In this document: positions 43,257-52,700 of the stretch, one piece after another | Layout: every line of letters starts with the position of its first letter | Numbering within the stretch: the first letter of the stretch is position 1 | Program-made: the position numbers and the translations under genes | Notes under the pieces: generated by a model | What the model was told of the DNA's origin: nothing | Databases searched by the model: none | What the model saw: only the letters and a program-made list of their open reading frames with translations | Assembly: GCF_004216775.1 (NCBI RefSeq) | Contig: NZ_SGXF01000003.1 | Coordinates: 145,224-209,223 of the forward strand | DNA length: 64,000 bases | Direction: 5' to 3' | Source of the DNA: Cuneatibacter caecimuris | Lineage (GTDB): Bacteria > Bacillota > Clostridia > Lachnospirales > Lachnospiraceae

Positions 43257-43805
43257 ATGGGCGGCAGCATCATCATTGCATTGGGGAACGCCGAATTTGC
43301 GCATTCGGTAGAGAAGGTTCTGATACGCTATGGCTTTACTGTATCTGCGGTTTGCACCACTGCAGCCGGAGCGCTGCTGGAGATTTCCCAGACAGACAGC
43401 GGCTTGGTGATTACAGAAGACTTTATGCCGGATATGCACTGCAGTGAATTTGCGGAATATCTGCCAAAATATTTTGAGATGCTCCTTCTGGAAAAAGCAG
43501 GGCATGTGGGAGAGCTGGAGAATGGAAGGATGGTTTTGCAGCGGCCGGTAAAGGTGGCTGATCTGGTTAATACGGTTTCCATGATGCTGACGCAGCTGGA
43601 GCGGCAGAAAAAAAGGGATAAGAAAAAACCGGCTCCCCGTTCATGGAAAGAAAAGAATTACATCGACAACGCGAAGATGCTGCTGATGGAACGCCATCAA
43701 ATGAGCGAAGAAGAGGCATTTCGTTATATCCAAAAATCCAGCATGGATTCGGGAACCAATATGGCGGAAACTGCCCAGATGATATTGATGCTGATGATAG
43801 AATAA
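43257..43805 (+). CDS. nitR: ANTAR-domain antiterminator (NitR-like)
   Basis: A 182-residue protein. The N-terminal 110 residues look like a degenerate receiver domain (MGGSIIIALGN..., with DFMPDM in place of a clear phospho-site). The C-terminal 55 residues form an ANTAR RNA-binding domain (IDNAKMLLMERHQMSEEEAFRYIQKSSM...). A protein of this type downstream of glnA in solventogenic Clostridium (NitR/GlnR) prevents termination in nitrogen-gene leaders. Here amt, gltB and glnA have leader terminators in reach. Confidence 0.88.
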   Translation: MGGSIIIALGNAEFAHSVEKVLIRYGFTVSAVCTTAAGALLEISQTDSGLVITEDFMPDMHCSEFAEYLPKYFEMLLLEKAGHVGELENGRMVLQRPVKVADLVNTVSMMLTQLERQKKRDKKKPAPRSWKEKNYIDNAKMLLMERHQMSEEEAFRYIQKSSMDSGTNMAETAQMILMLMIE

Positions 43806-43821
43806 GGTTCGGAGGCGCTGT

Positions 43822-45150
43822 ATGGAATTTGTGGAAGGAATTAATAAGAAAGAAATTTGCGGCCTGAAAGAGATGCTGCAAAAGGAATTGCCTGCTTCTG
43901 TACAGACAGAGGGGGCGGTGCACAGCGTCAGAGATATGGGAGACGTTATTTTTATCATTCTGCGCAGCCGCGAAGGGCTGTTTCAGGTGGTCTGTGAAAA
44001 TGAACAGTGGGAAACTCTGCCTGAAAAAATAAGGGAGGGGATGGCCGTCCGGGTGAACGGACAGCTGAGAGAAGAGAAGCGGGCGCCTCACGGAAGAGAG
44101 CTGGCCCTGAAGCAGGCGGAGATATTATCTGTGCCGGAAACTCCGCTGCCTCTGGCAATTGACAAATGGAAGCTCTCCGCATCGCTGGAAGCGAAGCTGA
44201 ACATGCGGGCGCTGTCCTTGCGCAACCCGAGGGAACGGGCCGCATTCCGGGTGCAGGAGGGCCTTACCAGAGCTTTCCGTGACTTTTTAAACAGGCAGGG
44301 ATTTACGGAAATCCACACGCCCAAAATTGGCGCCAGGGGAGCCGAGGGAGGAGCTAATATGTTCCGCCTGGAATATTTTCACCAGCCGGCCGTGCTGGCC
44401 CAGAGCCCCCAGTTCTATAAACAGATCATGGCAGGGGTGTTTGACCGGGTCTTTGAAACAGGTCCTGTGTTCCGGGCGGAAAAACATAATACGAAACGTC
44501 ACTTAAACGAATATACAAGCCTGGATTTTGAGATGGGTTATATTGACGGTTTTGAAGAAGTGATGGAAACGGAGACCGGGTATCTGCAGTATGCTATGGA
44601 ATTTCTGAAAGAGCATTATCAGGAGGAGCTGGACCGGCTGAGCCTGAAGCTGCCGGCCGCAGACAGAATTCCCAGGGTCAGGTTTACTGAAGCGAAAAGG
44701 CTGGTTTCGGAAAAGTACGGCAGAAGCATTAGAAATCCCCATGATTTAGAGCCGGAAGAAGAACAGCTGATCAGCAGATATTTTCTGGAAGAATACGGAG
44801 CGGAGTTTGTGTTTGTCACCCATTATCCGTCTAAAAAACGGCCCTTTTATGCCATGGATGATCCGGAAGATCCACGGTATACGCTGAGCTTTGATTTGCT
44901 TTTCCGGGGGGTGGAAGTGACCACCGGAGGACAGAGGATTCATGATTACAAGGCGCTGACGCGCAAGATCGCGGACAGGGGGATGACAGAAGAAGGGCTG
45001 GAATTCTATCTGGATGCCTTTCGATATGGAATGCCCCCTCACGGGGGCCTGGGGATCGGCCTGGAGCGCCTTACCATGCAGCTTCTGGGAGCGGAAAATG
45101 TGCGGGAGGCCTGCCTGTTCCCCAGGGATATGAATCGCCTGACGCCGTAA
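43822..45150 (+). CDS. aspS: Aspartyl-tRNA synthetase, archaeal type
   Basis: A 442-residue class II synthetase of the short archaeal genre without the bacterial insertion domain. An N-terminal OB-fold binds the anticodon (VHSVRDMGDVIFIILR near 34). Motif 1 lies near 160, LAQSPQFYKQ near 192, motif 2 is FETGPVFRAEKHNTKRHLNE near 210 and motif 3 GIGLERLTMQLLG near 412. Being followed directly by gatCAB, it is probably non-discriminating, charging both tRNA-Asp and tRNA-Asn with Asp. It lies 16 bp after nitR. Confidence 0.9.
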   Translation: MEFVEGINKKEICGLKEMLQKELPASVQTEGAVHSVRDMGDVIFIILRSREGLFQVVCENEQWETLPEKIREGMAVRVNGQLREEKRAPHGRELALKQAEILSVPETPLPLAIDKWKLSASLEAKLNMRALSLRNPRERAAFRVQEGLTRAFRDFLNRQGFTEIHTPKIGARGAEGGANMFRLEYFHQPAVLAQSPQFYKQIMAGVFDRVFETGPVFRAEKHNTKRHLNEYTSLDFEMGYIDGFEEVMETETGYLQYAMEFLKEHYQEELDRLSLKLPAADRIPRVRFTEAKRLVSEKYGRSIRNPHDLEPEEEQLISRYFLEEYGAEFVFVTHYPSKKRPFYAMDDPEDPRYTLSFDLLFRGVEVTTGGQRIHDYKALTRKIADRGMTEEGLEFYLDAFRYGMPPHGGLGIGLERLTMQLLGAENVREACLFPRDMNRLTP

Positions 45151-45160
45151 GGAGAGAAGA

Positions 45161-45454
45161 ATGACTCATATAATTGATGATGAAATATTGGATAATGTCT
45201 GTACGCTTGCGCAACTGAACTTATCTCCGAAAGAACGGGAAGGTGCGAAGGCAGAGATGCAGAAAATGCTGGATTTTGTGGAAAAGCTGGAAGAGCTGGA
45301 TACGGAGGGAGTAGAGCCCATGTCCCATGTTTTTCCTTTGCGGAACGTGTTCCGGGAGGACGAGGTCAGAAATGGAGACAGAAGAGAGGAGATGCTGGCG
45401 AATGCTCCGAAGAAAAAGGACGGCCAGTTTCAGGTGCCAAAAACAGTAGAATAG
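45161..45454 (+). CDS. gatC: Asp-tRNA(Asn)/Glu-tRNA(Gln) amidotransferase subunit C
   Basis: A 97-residue GatC, the small subunit that wraps GatA and links it to GatB. Family features: VCTLAQLNLSPKERE (about 12-26) and the C-terminal FREDEV near 66. It lies 10 bp after aspS. Confidence 0.94.
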   Translation: MTHIIDDEILDNVCTLAQLNLSPKEREGAKAEMQKMLDFVEKLEELDTEGVEPMSHVFPLRNVFREDEVRNGDRREEMLANAPKKKDGQFQVPKTVE

Positions 45455-45467
45455 CAGGAGGCGTGAA

Positions 45468-46937
45468 ATGGAGCTGGGAAAACACAGCGCTCTGGAGCTG
45501 GCGGATCTGATCAGAAGGCGTCAGATCAGCGTTACAGAAGCGGTAAAAGATACGCTGGATCAGATTGACAGGCAGGAAAAAGAAATCCACGCCTACCTGT
45601 ATATTGATAAAAAGAATGCTTTGGCCCGGGCAAAACAGGTGGAGAAGAAGATTGCGGCCGGGGATATGAAAGGCCCTTTGGCGGGAGTGCCTGTGGCGGT
45701 GAAGGATAATATATGTATGAAGGGGGGCAAGACTACCTGCGCTTCTAAAATATTGGAGAATTTTGTAGCTCCCTATAACGCCCATGTGATCGACCGGCTG
45801 GAGCAGGCCGGTATGGTGATTCTAGGAAAAACCAATATGGATGAGTTTGCGATGGGGAGCACCACCGAAACATCCGCATACGGCGTGACGCGCAATCCCT
45901 GGAATACCGGAAGAGTTCCCGGCGGTTCTTCCGGAGGCTCCTGCGCGGCGGTGGCGGCAGGGGAAGCTTTTCTTGCGCTGGGTTCTGATACGGGGGGATC
46001 TATCCGCCAGCCCAGTGCATTCTGCGGAGTCACCGGATTGAAACCGACCTATGGAACGGTATCGCGGTACGGGCTGGTGGCCTATGCCTCGTCATTGGAC
46101 CAGATCGGCCCAATCGGAAAAAATACGGCAGACTGCGCGGCGTTTCTGGAGGTTCTTTCCGGCCATGATGAAAAGGACAGCACTTCTGTAAAGAGGGAGG
46201 ATCTGGATTTTTCTTCTGCTCTGGGGAAAGAGGTTCGGGGAATGCGTATCGGCGTTCCAAAAGAATTTATCGGGCAAGGTCTGCAGCCTGCGGTGCGCCA
46301 GGCATTTATGGATGCCATGAAGGCTTTCAGCGGGATGGGCGCGTCAGTAGAGTTCTTGAGTTTAAAAACAGTGGACTATATGATTCCGGCCTATTATCTG
46401 ATTGCCAGCGCCGAAGCGAGTTCTAATCTGGAACGGTTTGACGGAGTGAAATACGGGCGCCGGGCCGCAGACTGCGCCGGGCTGCATGATATGTACCGTA
46501 AGACCAGGACGGAAGGATTCGGTCCGGAGGTAAAACGGCGCATCATGCTGGGGAGTTTTGTGCTCAGCTCAGGATACTATGAGGCATATTATCTGAAAGC
46601 GCTGAAAACCAGAGCCCTCATCCGGCAGGACTTTGACCGGGCGTTCGCGGATTTTGACGTGCTGCTGGCTCCTGCCGCGCCGTTCACGGCTCCGGAGATT
46701 GGGAGCAGCCTTCGTGACCCGCTGGCTATGTATCTGGGAGATATCCATACGGTAGCGGCAAATCTGTGCGGTCTGCCCGCGCTGAGCCTGCCCTGCGGAA
46801 GAGATGAATCGGGGCTGCCTATAGGGCTGCAGATCATCGGGGACTGTTTTCAGGAGAAAAAAATCCTGCGGGCTGCCTCGGCTTTTGAAGCCTGCAGAGG
46901 GGCGTTTTCCATGGCATGGGAAAAGGAGGCGGACTGA
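45468..46937 (+). CDS. gatA: Asp-tRNA(Asn)/Glu-tRNA(Gln) amidotransferase subunit A
   Basis: A 489-residue amidase that releases ammonia from glutamine for transfer in GatB. The catalytic triad motifs are VAVKDNICMKGG (Lys near 78), GGSSGGSCAAVAAG (cis-Ser region near 152) and SDTGGSIRQP (nucleophile Ser near 178). It is placed between gatC and gatB, 13 bp after gatC. Confidence 0.97.
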   Translation: MELGKHSALELADLIRRRQISVTEAVKDTLDQIDRQEKEIHAYLYIDKKNALARAKQVEKKIAAGDMKGPLAGVPVAVKDNICMKGGKTTCASKILENFVAPYNAHVIDRLEQAGMVILGKTNMDEFAMGSTTETSAYGVTRNPWNTGRVPGGSSGGSCAAVAAGEAFLALGSDTGGSIRQPSAFCGVTGLKPTYGTVSRYGLVAYASSLDQIGPIGKNTADCAAFLEVLSGHDEKDSTSVKREDLDFSSALGKEVRGMRIGVPKEFIGQGLQPAVRQAFMDAMKAFSGMGASVEFLSLKTVDYMIPAYYLIASAEASSNLERFDGVKYGRRAADCAGLHDMYRKTRTEGFGPEVKRRIMLGSFVLSSGYYEAYYLKALKTRALIRQDFDRAFADFDVLLAPAAPFTAPEIGSSLRDPLAMYLGDIHTVAANLCGLPALSLPCGRDESGLPIGLQIIGDCFQEKKILRAASAFEACRGAFSMAWEKEAD

Positions 46938-46939
46938 AT

Positions 46940-48376
46940 ATGAAGCAGTATGAAACGGTGATCGGCCTGGAGGTCCATGTGGAACTGGCTACCAGGACAA
47001 AAATTTTCTGCGGCTGTTCCACTGCTTTTGGAGGGGAACCCAACACCCATACCTGCCCTGTCTGCGCCGGGCTGCCGGGTTCTTTGCCGGTTCTGAATAA
47101 AAAAGTGGTGGAATTTGCTCTGGCGGCGGGGCTGGCTGCTCACTGTGAAATCCATCGGCTGACCAAGTTTGACAGAAAAAATTATTTTTATCCGGATAAT
47201 CCCCAGAACTACCAGATTTCCCAGCTATATGTGCCCATTTGCCACGACGGATGGCTGGAGATTGAAACCGGGGCAGGAAAAAAGAAGATCCGTATCCATG
47301 AGATGCATATGGAAGAAGACGCGGGGAAGCTGATTCACGATGAGTGGGAGGACTGCTCTCTGGTGGACTATAACCGCAGCGGCGTGCCTTTAATTGAGAT
47401 TGTATCGGAACCGGATATGCGCAGCGCGGAGGAAGTGATCGCTTACCTGGAAAAACTGCGGTACACGCTGCAATATCTGGGAGTATCTGACTGCAAGCTG
47501 CAGGAAGGTTCCATGCGGGCGGATGTAAATCTTTCTGTTCGGGAGGCGGGCAGCCGGGAACTGGGCACAAGAACGGAAATGAAAAACCTGAATTCTTTTA
47601 AAGCCATTTCCAGGGCCATAGAGGGGGAGCGCAGACGCCAGATCGAATTGCTGGAGGCAGAGAAACCGGTACAGCAGGAAACCAGGCGCTGGGATGACAA
47701 TAAAGAATATTCTTATGCCATGCGTTCCAAAGAGGACGCCAAAGATTACCGGTATTTCCCCGATCCCGACCTGCCGCCGGTGGAAATTTCCGAAGATTGG
47801 ATCAGAGATATACGAAGCAGGCAGCCTGAATTGCGGGATGAGAAGATGCCGCGCTATCAGGCGGAATACCGGCTGTCCGCCTATGAGGCGGGAATTCTTA
47901 CAGATTCCCGTCATTTGGCCGGACTGTTTGAGGAGACAGCGAAGGCCTGCAAAAGCCCGAAAAAGGCGGCTAATTGGTTTCTGGGAGAAGTGCTTCGGCT
48001 GCAGAAAGAGGACGGACTTGACCCGGAGCAGGTTTGTTTTTTACCAGAATATCTGGCGGCCCTGATTCAGAGCTTGGATGATGGAAAGATCAGCGCGCAG
48101 AATGCCAAGCTGGTATTTGAAAAAGTATTTCGGGAGAATATAGAGCCGCTGGCCTATATAGAGGAGCACGGGCTGAAAATTGTGGAGGATTCCGGCGCTC
48201 TGGAAGCTGCGGTGCGGGAAGCGCTGGCGGCAAATCCGGGACCTTTTTCCGAGCTGAAAGGCGGTAAAGAAAAGGTCTATGGATTCTTTGTAGGCCAGGT
48301 CATGCAGCGGATGAAAGGGAAGGCAAATCCCGCCGGCGTCCGGCAGATGCTGGAAAAAATTGTGAAGGAATCGTGA
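46940..48376 (+). CDS. gatB: Asp-tRNA(Asn)/Glu-tRNA(Gln) amidotransferase subunit B
   Basis: A 478-residue GatB, which activates and amidates misacylated tRNA. N-terminal signature ETVIGLEVHVEL, zinc cysteines in CGC...CPVCAG (about 18-40), YFYPDNPQNYQISQ near 78, and the C-terminal YqeY-like tail domain ending VRQMLEKIVKES. The ATG at 46940, 2 bp after the gatA stop with GGAGG upstream, is preferred over an ATG inside gatA at 46916. Confidence 0.96.
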   Translation: MKQYETVIGLEVHVELATRTKIFCGCSTAFGGEPNTHTCPVCAGLPGSLPVLNKKVVEFALAAGLAAHCEIHRLTKFDRKNYFYPDNPQNYQISQLYVPICHDGWLEIETGAGKKKIRIHEMHMEEDAGKLIHDEWEDCSLVDYNRSGVPLIEIVSEPDMRSAEEVIAYLEKLRYTLQYLGVSDCKLQEGSMRADVNLSVREAGSRELGTRTEMKNLNSFKAISRAIEGERRRQIELLEAEKPVQQETRRWDDNKEYSYAMRSKEDAKDYRYFPDPDLPPVEISEDWIRDIRSRQPELRDEKMPRYQAEYRLSAYEAGILTDSRHLAGLFEETAKACKSPKKAANWFLGEVLRLQKEDGLDPEQVCFLPEYLAALIQSLDDGKISAQNAKLVFEKVFRENIEPLAYIEEHGLKIVEDSGALEAAVREALAANPGPFSELKGGKEKVYGFFVGQVMQRMKGKANPAGVRQMLEKIVKES

Positions 48377-48408
48377 GTTCTGTGCAAACAGCGCTGAATT
48401 TTTAAGAG

Positions 48409-48452
48409 AGAGCCCTGATAGTCAACCAATGGCTTGAGGGGGCTCTTTTTTT
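48409..48452 (+). terminator. Terminator of aspS-gatCAB
   Basis: AGAGCCC pairs with GGGCTCT across a 24-nt loop, followed by seven T. Confidence 0.8.
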
Positions 48453-48504
48453 GTGTTATAATAAAATTTATTGGTACCTGAGCAGAATGAATGAAGGAGA
48501 CAAG

Positions 48505-49770
48505 ATGAAAAAATGGATATCCGCCATGTTTGCTATATTCGCATTGCTGCTTTTGGCCGCTGCCGGGTGCGGCGGTACAGGCAGCGTGGTTACTATTGAA
48601 GATCCGGACAGAGAGATTACCACAATTACTTTTTTCGGAAATAAATATGAGCCGGAAAATGTGGAAGTGATCGAAGAGATCATCTCTGGTTTCATGGAGG
48701 AGAATCCGGATATAAGGATTTCTTATGAAAGTTTGAAGGGGACGGAATATTATGATGCCCTAGAAAAGCGGATGAAGGCCGGAAAGGGCGATGATGTGTT
48801 CATGGTCAACCACGATATTTTGCTGGAGCTGGAGGGGCAGGTGGCTGATCTGTCCGGACTGAGAACAATTACTGGGTTTACCGAAAGGATGCTCGATCAA
48901 ATGGAGGAAAACGGAAAAATTTTCTGGGTCCCCACCACGGTATCTGCGTTCGGCCTTTACTGCAATATGGACTTGCTGGAAGAACACGGGCAGAAAGTCC
49001 CAGAAAATCTTGGGGAGTGGGAAGCGGTGTGCAGTTATTTTGCAGGCAGAGGGATTTTACCGGTGATTGCCAACAATGATATCTCACTTAAAACTCTTGC
49101 CATCGGCCGCAGCTTCTTTCGGGCTTATCAGGAGGGGCGGCAGGCTGAGATATTTGAACAAATCAATGATGGCGAAGCGGCGCTCAGTGAATACTTGTAT
49201 TCCGGGTTTACTGTGGCGGAGGAGTTCATTCAGAAGGGGTATGTTGACAAAGCGAAAGCTTTGGCTACCAAGAAAACTTCAGAGGATCTGCAGGAATTTA
49301 TCCTTGGGGAATCCCCCTTTATGCTCACAGGCGCATGGGCGTCCGGCCGGGTGAGGGAAATGAATCCTGATTTTGAGTTTCAGGTGTATCCGCTTCCGGT
49401 ATTGGATGATGGGGCTTTGCTGGTGATCAATCCCGATACCAGGCTGAGTGTGAATGCCGGCAGCGAACATTTGGGCGCAGCCATGAAGTTTGTGGAATAC
49501 TTTACTGCGCCGGAAAATATACAAAAATTTGCTGATCAGCAATCTTCGTTCAGCCCGCTGATAAGAGGGGTTCCATCTTCGGAACCGGAAATCCAGCCAT
49601 TGTATTCCTGCTATGCAGAAGGACGTACAGTGATCGGTACGGATGCACTGCTGAACCTTCCGATCTGGGAGCTCACAGCCGGTGCATCCCAAAAGCTGCT
49701 TTCCGGCGAGCCGCTGGGAGCGGTGATGGAGTGGCTGGACCGGCAGGCTGGGGAGGATGAACGATCATGA
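48505..49770 (+). CDS. Extracellular solute-binding lipoprotein
   Basis: A 421-residue family 1 sugar-type binding protein. A signal peptide ends in the lipobox LAAAGC with acylated Cys22. The fold's landmarks are ITFFGNKYEPENVEVIEEIISGFMEENPDI, YEPE hinge regions, and a late FVEYFTAPENIQKFAD. No permease or ATPase gene is near. Its last bases overlap the hybrid kinase gene as ATGA, so the pair is translated together, and the binding protein probably presents a ligand to the kinase sensor domain. The ATG at 48505 has AAGGAGA upstream. Confidence 0.9.
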   Translation: MKKWISAMFAIFALLLLAAAGCGGTGSVVTIEDPDREITTITFFGNKYEPENVEVIEEIISGFMEENPDIRISYESLKGTEYYDALEKRMKAGKGDDVFMVNHDILLELEGQVADLSGLRTITGFTERMLDQMEENGKIFWVPTTVSAFGLYCNMDLLEEHGQKVPENLGEWEAVCSYFAGRGILPVIANNDISLKTLAIGRSFFRAYQEGRQAEIFEQINDGEAALSEYLYSGFTVAEEFIQKGYVDKAKALATKKTSEDLQEFILGESPFMLTGAWASGRVREMNPDFEFQVYPLPVLDDGALLVINPDTRLSVNAGSEHLGAAMKFVEYFTAPENIQKFADQQSSFSPLIRGVPSSEPEIQPLYSCYAEGRTVIGTDALLNLPIWELTAGASQKLLSGEPLGAVMEWLDRQAGEDERS

Positions 49771-52700
49771 AGGGCGGAGATAGAAGAGAGACAAAAAGTT
49801 CTAAACTTACCATTGCGCTCACAGCAATTTTTATAGGCGCAGCGCTCGGCATTATGACTTACATGTTTATCAGTGCGGTGCAGGCAAAGCTTTGGCAGCA
49901 GTCCATAAATACAATTATGGAGAGCACTCAGCAGGGGCGTAATACCCTTCGGGTACAGCTCCAGGAGGAGTACGGTACCATGGAAACTGTCAGCGCTGCT
50001 TTAACTGGTATTGATATGACGAAGAGTGCGGATGCATTGGATGCGTTTTTAAGCAATTACAATGCAGTTGACCATGGGATCAGCCTCTATCTGGAAGACG
50101 GCAGATGTTTTCCTGCGGATGAGGAAATTGACAAAAATGTAGCAGAGTTTTTGCATGAGAATAATGCCAAAAGCGGGATGATTGATCCTCATATCAGCAG
50201 TGTAACGGGCGTGAATGTATTTCATTTGTTTGTTCAGGCTGAATTGTCTGACGGAACGAGAGGGTTTCTGGTGAAAGAGTATGAGGTGGGGCAAATTGTC
50301 GATTCCTTCTCCGTCTCCTTTTATCAGGACGCGGGTTTTTCTTATGTAGTCGATACGGATGGCAATGTGCTGATCCGCCCTCCGCATCCTAACAGCAATA
50401 AAACAGTACAGAACCTGTATGATATTCTTCGGGAATCAAAAAATGATTCTGCAGGACTGGAACAATTCCGGCAATCTCTGACCGGGATGAAAACCGGGTG
50501 GGCAGTGTTCTCCTATCAGGGAGAAGATACGGTTTTTTGTTATATTCCGTTGAAGCTGCAGTCAGACTGGTATCTGATTTCTATTATCCCGGAGGATGTT
50601 GTCAATGCACAGACCAATCAAATCATCCTGAAAACATTGATTCTGATCCTGTGGATCATTCTGGGGATTGCGGTTCTGGTGCTGATGTATTTCTATTATG
50701 TAAGGCGGACCAACCGCAGGCTGCGCAACCAGGCCGACTATATCAGCCATCTCTATAATGCAGTGCCGGAAGGAATCGCATTGATGACGGTGGAATCGCC
50801 CTACCTTTTCCTCCAGCTGAATGAGGAGGGGCGCCGTCTGTTGGGCTGTCAGGAAAATTCCTGCGAGCACACGTTGGGCGGACAGAGCCTTCAGGATGTG
50901 GTGCACCCGGAGGATTATGAAAGGACAGCCCTTTTATTTCGGGATTCCGTCCAAAACGGTAATAAAAACATTTTTGAGATCCGGCTCAAAAGAGTTGACA
51001 ACACCTTTTTCTGGGCGGATGGGATTGTAGAGAGAACATTGGACGAGAACGGAATGCCGGTGATTATCACTGCCGTACATGATATCACGGAAGAAAAGCT
51101 GGCAGAAGAAGAGGCGGAACGCGGGAAATTGCAGGAACGCCTGACTCTGGTAGGAGCGATCTCCAATGCATATCCCTTAATTGTCAGCCTCAATCTGACG
51201 AAGGATACTCTGAATTTTATCTATATAAAACCAGGCTTAATGCTTCCGGTAGGCGTGCAGAAGTCCTTCCGCCAGTTATATGAGGATATGCTGCCAACGA
51301 TACATAGAGACAGCCTGGAGGAATTCAAACAGTGTTTTGCTCCTGAAAATCTTTTTAGGGGTCTGGGAGAAATGCGCAAAGAGATTTTTTGTGAGGCGAG
51401 ACAGCAGCTGGCAGATGGAGCGTATCACTGGACCTCCACCCAAGTGATCGCGGTTGACAACCCCTATTCGGAGGACAAACTGGCCATACTGATTTCACGT
51501 CGGATTGATGAACAGAGGTATGCGGAGGAGCAGCGCAGACAGGCGCTCCAGAGCGCTCTGGACAGCGCAAAAGCTGCTAATGTGGCGAAAAGTCAGTTCC
51601 TGTCCAATATGTCCCATGATATACGCACACCGATGAACGCAATTATCGGAATGACCGCCATTGCAGCTGCGCATCCTGATAATCCTGAAAGAGTATTAGA
51701 ATGTCTCAAGAAAATCAACCTTTCCGGCAAACATTTACTGAGCCTGATCAATGATGTACTGGATATGTCCAAGATCGAAAATGGGAAGCTGGCGCTGCGG
51801 AATGAGCCGTTTAATTTTGCCCAGCTGGTATCAGATACTGCTGAGCTGGTCCGCGCGCAGACAGAGGCCGGACAGCTTCAACTGGATGTGCGGCTGGATT
51901 TCCTGGAAAATGAGGAGGTCATTGGAGATTCTCTGCGCATCAGGCAGATTTTTATTAATATCTTGAGTAATGCAGTGAAATATACGCCTGCAGGAGGCCG
52001 GATCAATGTGGAAGTATGGCAGGAAAAAAATGTTTATAATGGGTATTACAGCTATGTCTTCCGCTGCTCTGATACAGGGGTTGGGATGAGTGAAGAATTC
52101 CTTAAAAGACTGTTCCAGCCTTTTGAGAGGGATCAAAATACCACCAGCAGTAAAGTGACAGGAACGGGGCTGGGCATGGCGATCACCAAAAACCTGGTGG
52201 ATTTGATGAATGGCGGTATACGGGTAGAGAGCCAGCCGGGAGAAGGGTCTGTATTCACTGTAACAATCCCTTTGAAAGTGCAGAATGTGGAGCATGAGGA
52301 GGTGCCGCAACAGTGGATGGATGTACGCAGTCTGATTGCCGATGATGATTTACAGGTTTGTGAGAGCACCAAAGAACTGCTTCAGGCGATGGGGCTTCGC
52401 GCGCAGTTTGTCACCACGGGCCGGGAAGCGGTTTCACGGGTATTAGAGGCCAAAGATACGCAGGACCCGTTCCAGCTGGTGATTCTTGACTGGAAGATGC
52501 CAGAGATGGATGGCGTTACAGCAGCCCGGCGCATCAGGGAAGAGGTGGGGCCGGATATCCCGGTGGTTATCCTGACTGCCTATGACTGGGCGGAAATTGA
52601 GGGGGAAGCCCGCAGCGCAGGTGTTACGGCGTTCCTTTCCAAGCCCTTTTTCCGGTCAAAAATGTGTTACCTGCTCCGGGAACTGAGCGCGGGGGACGAA

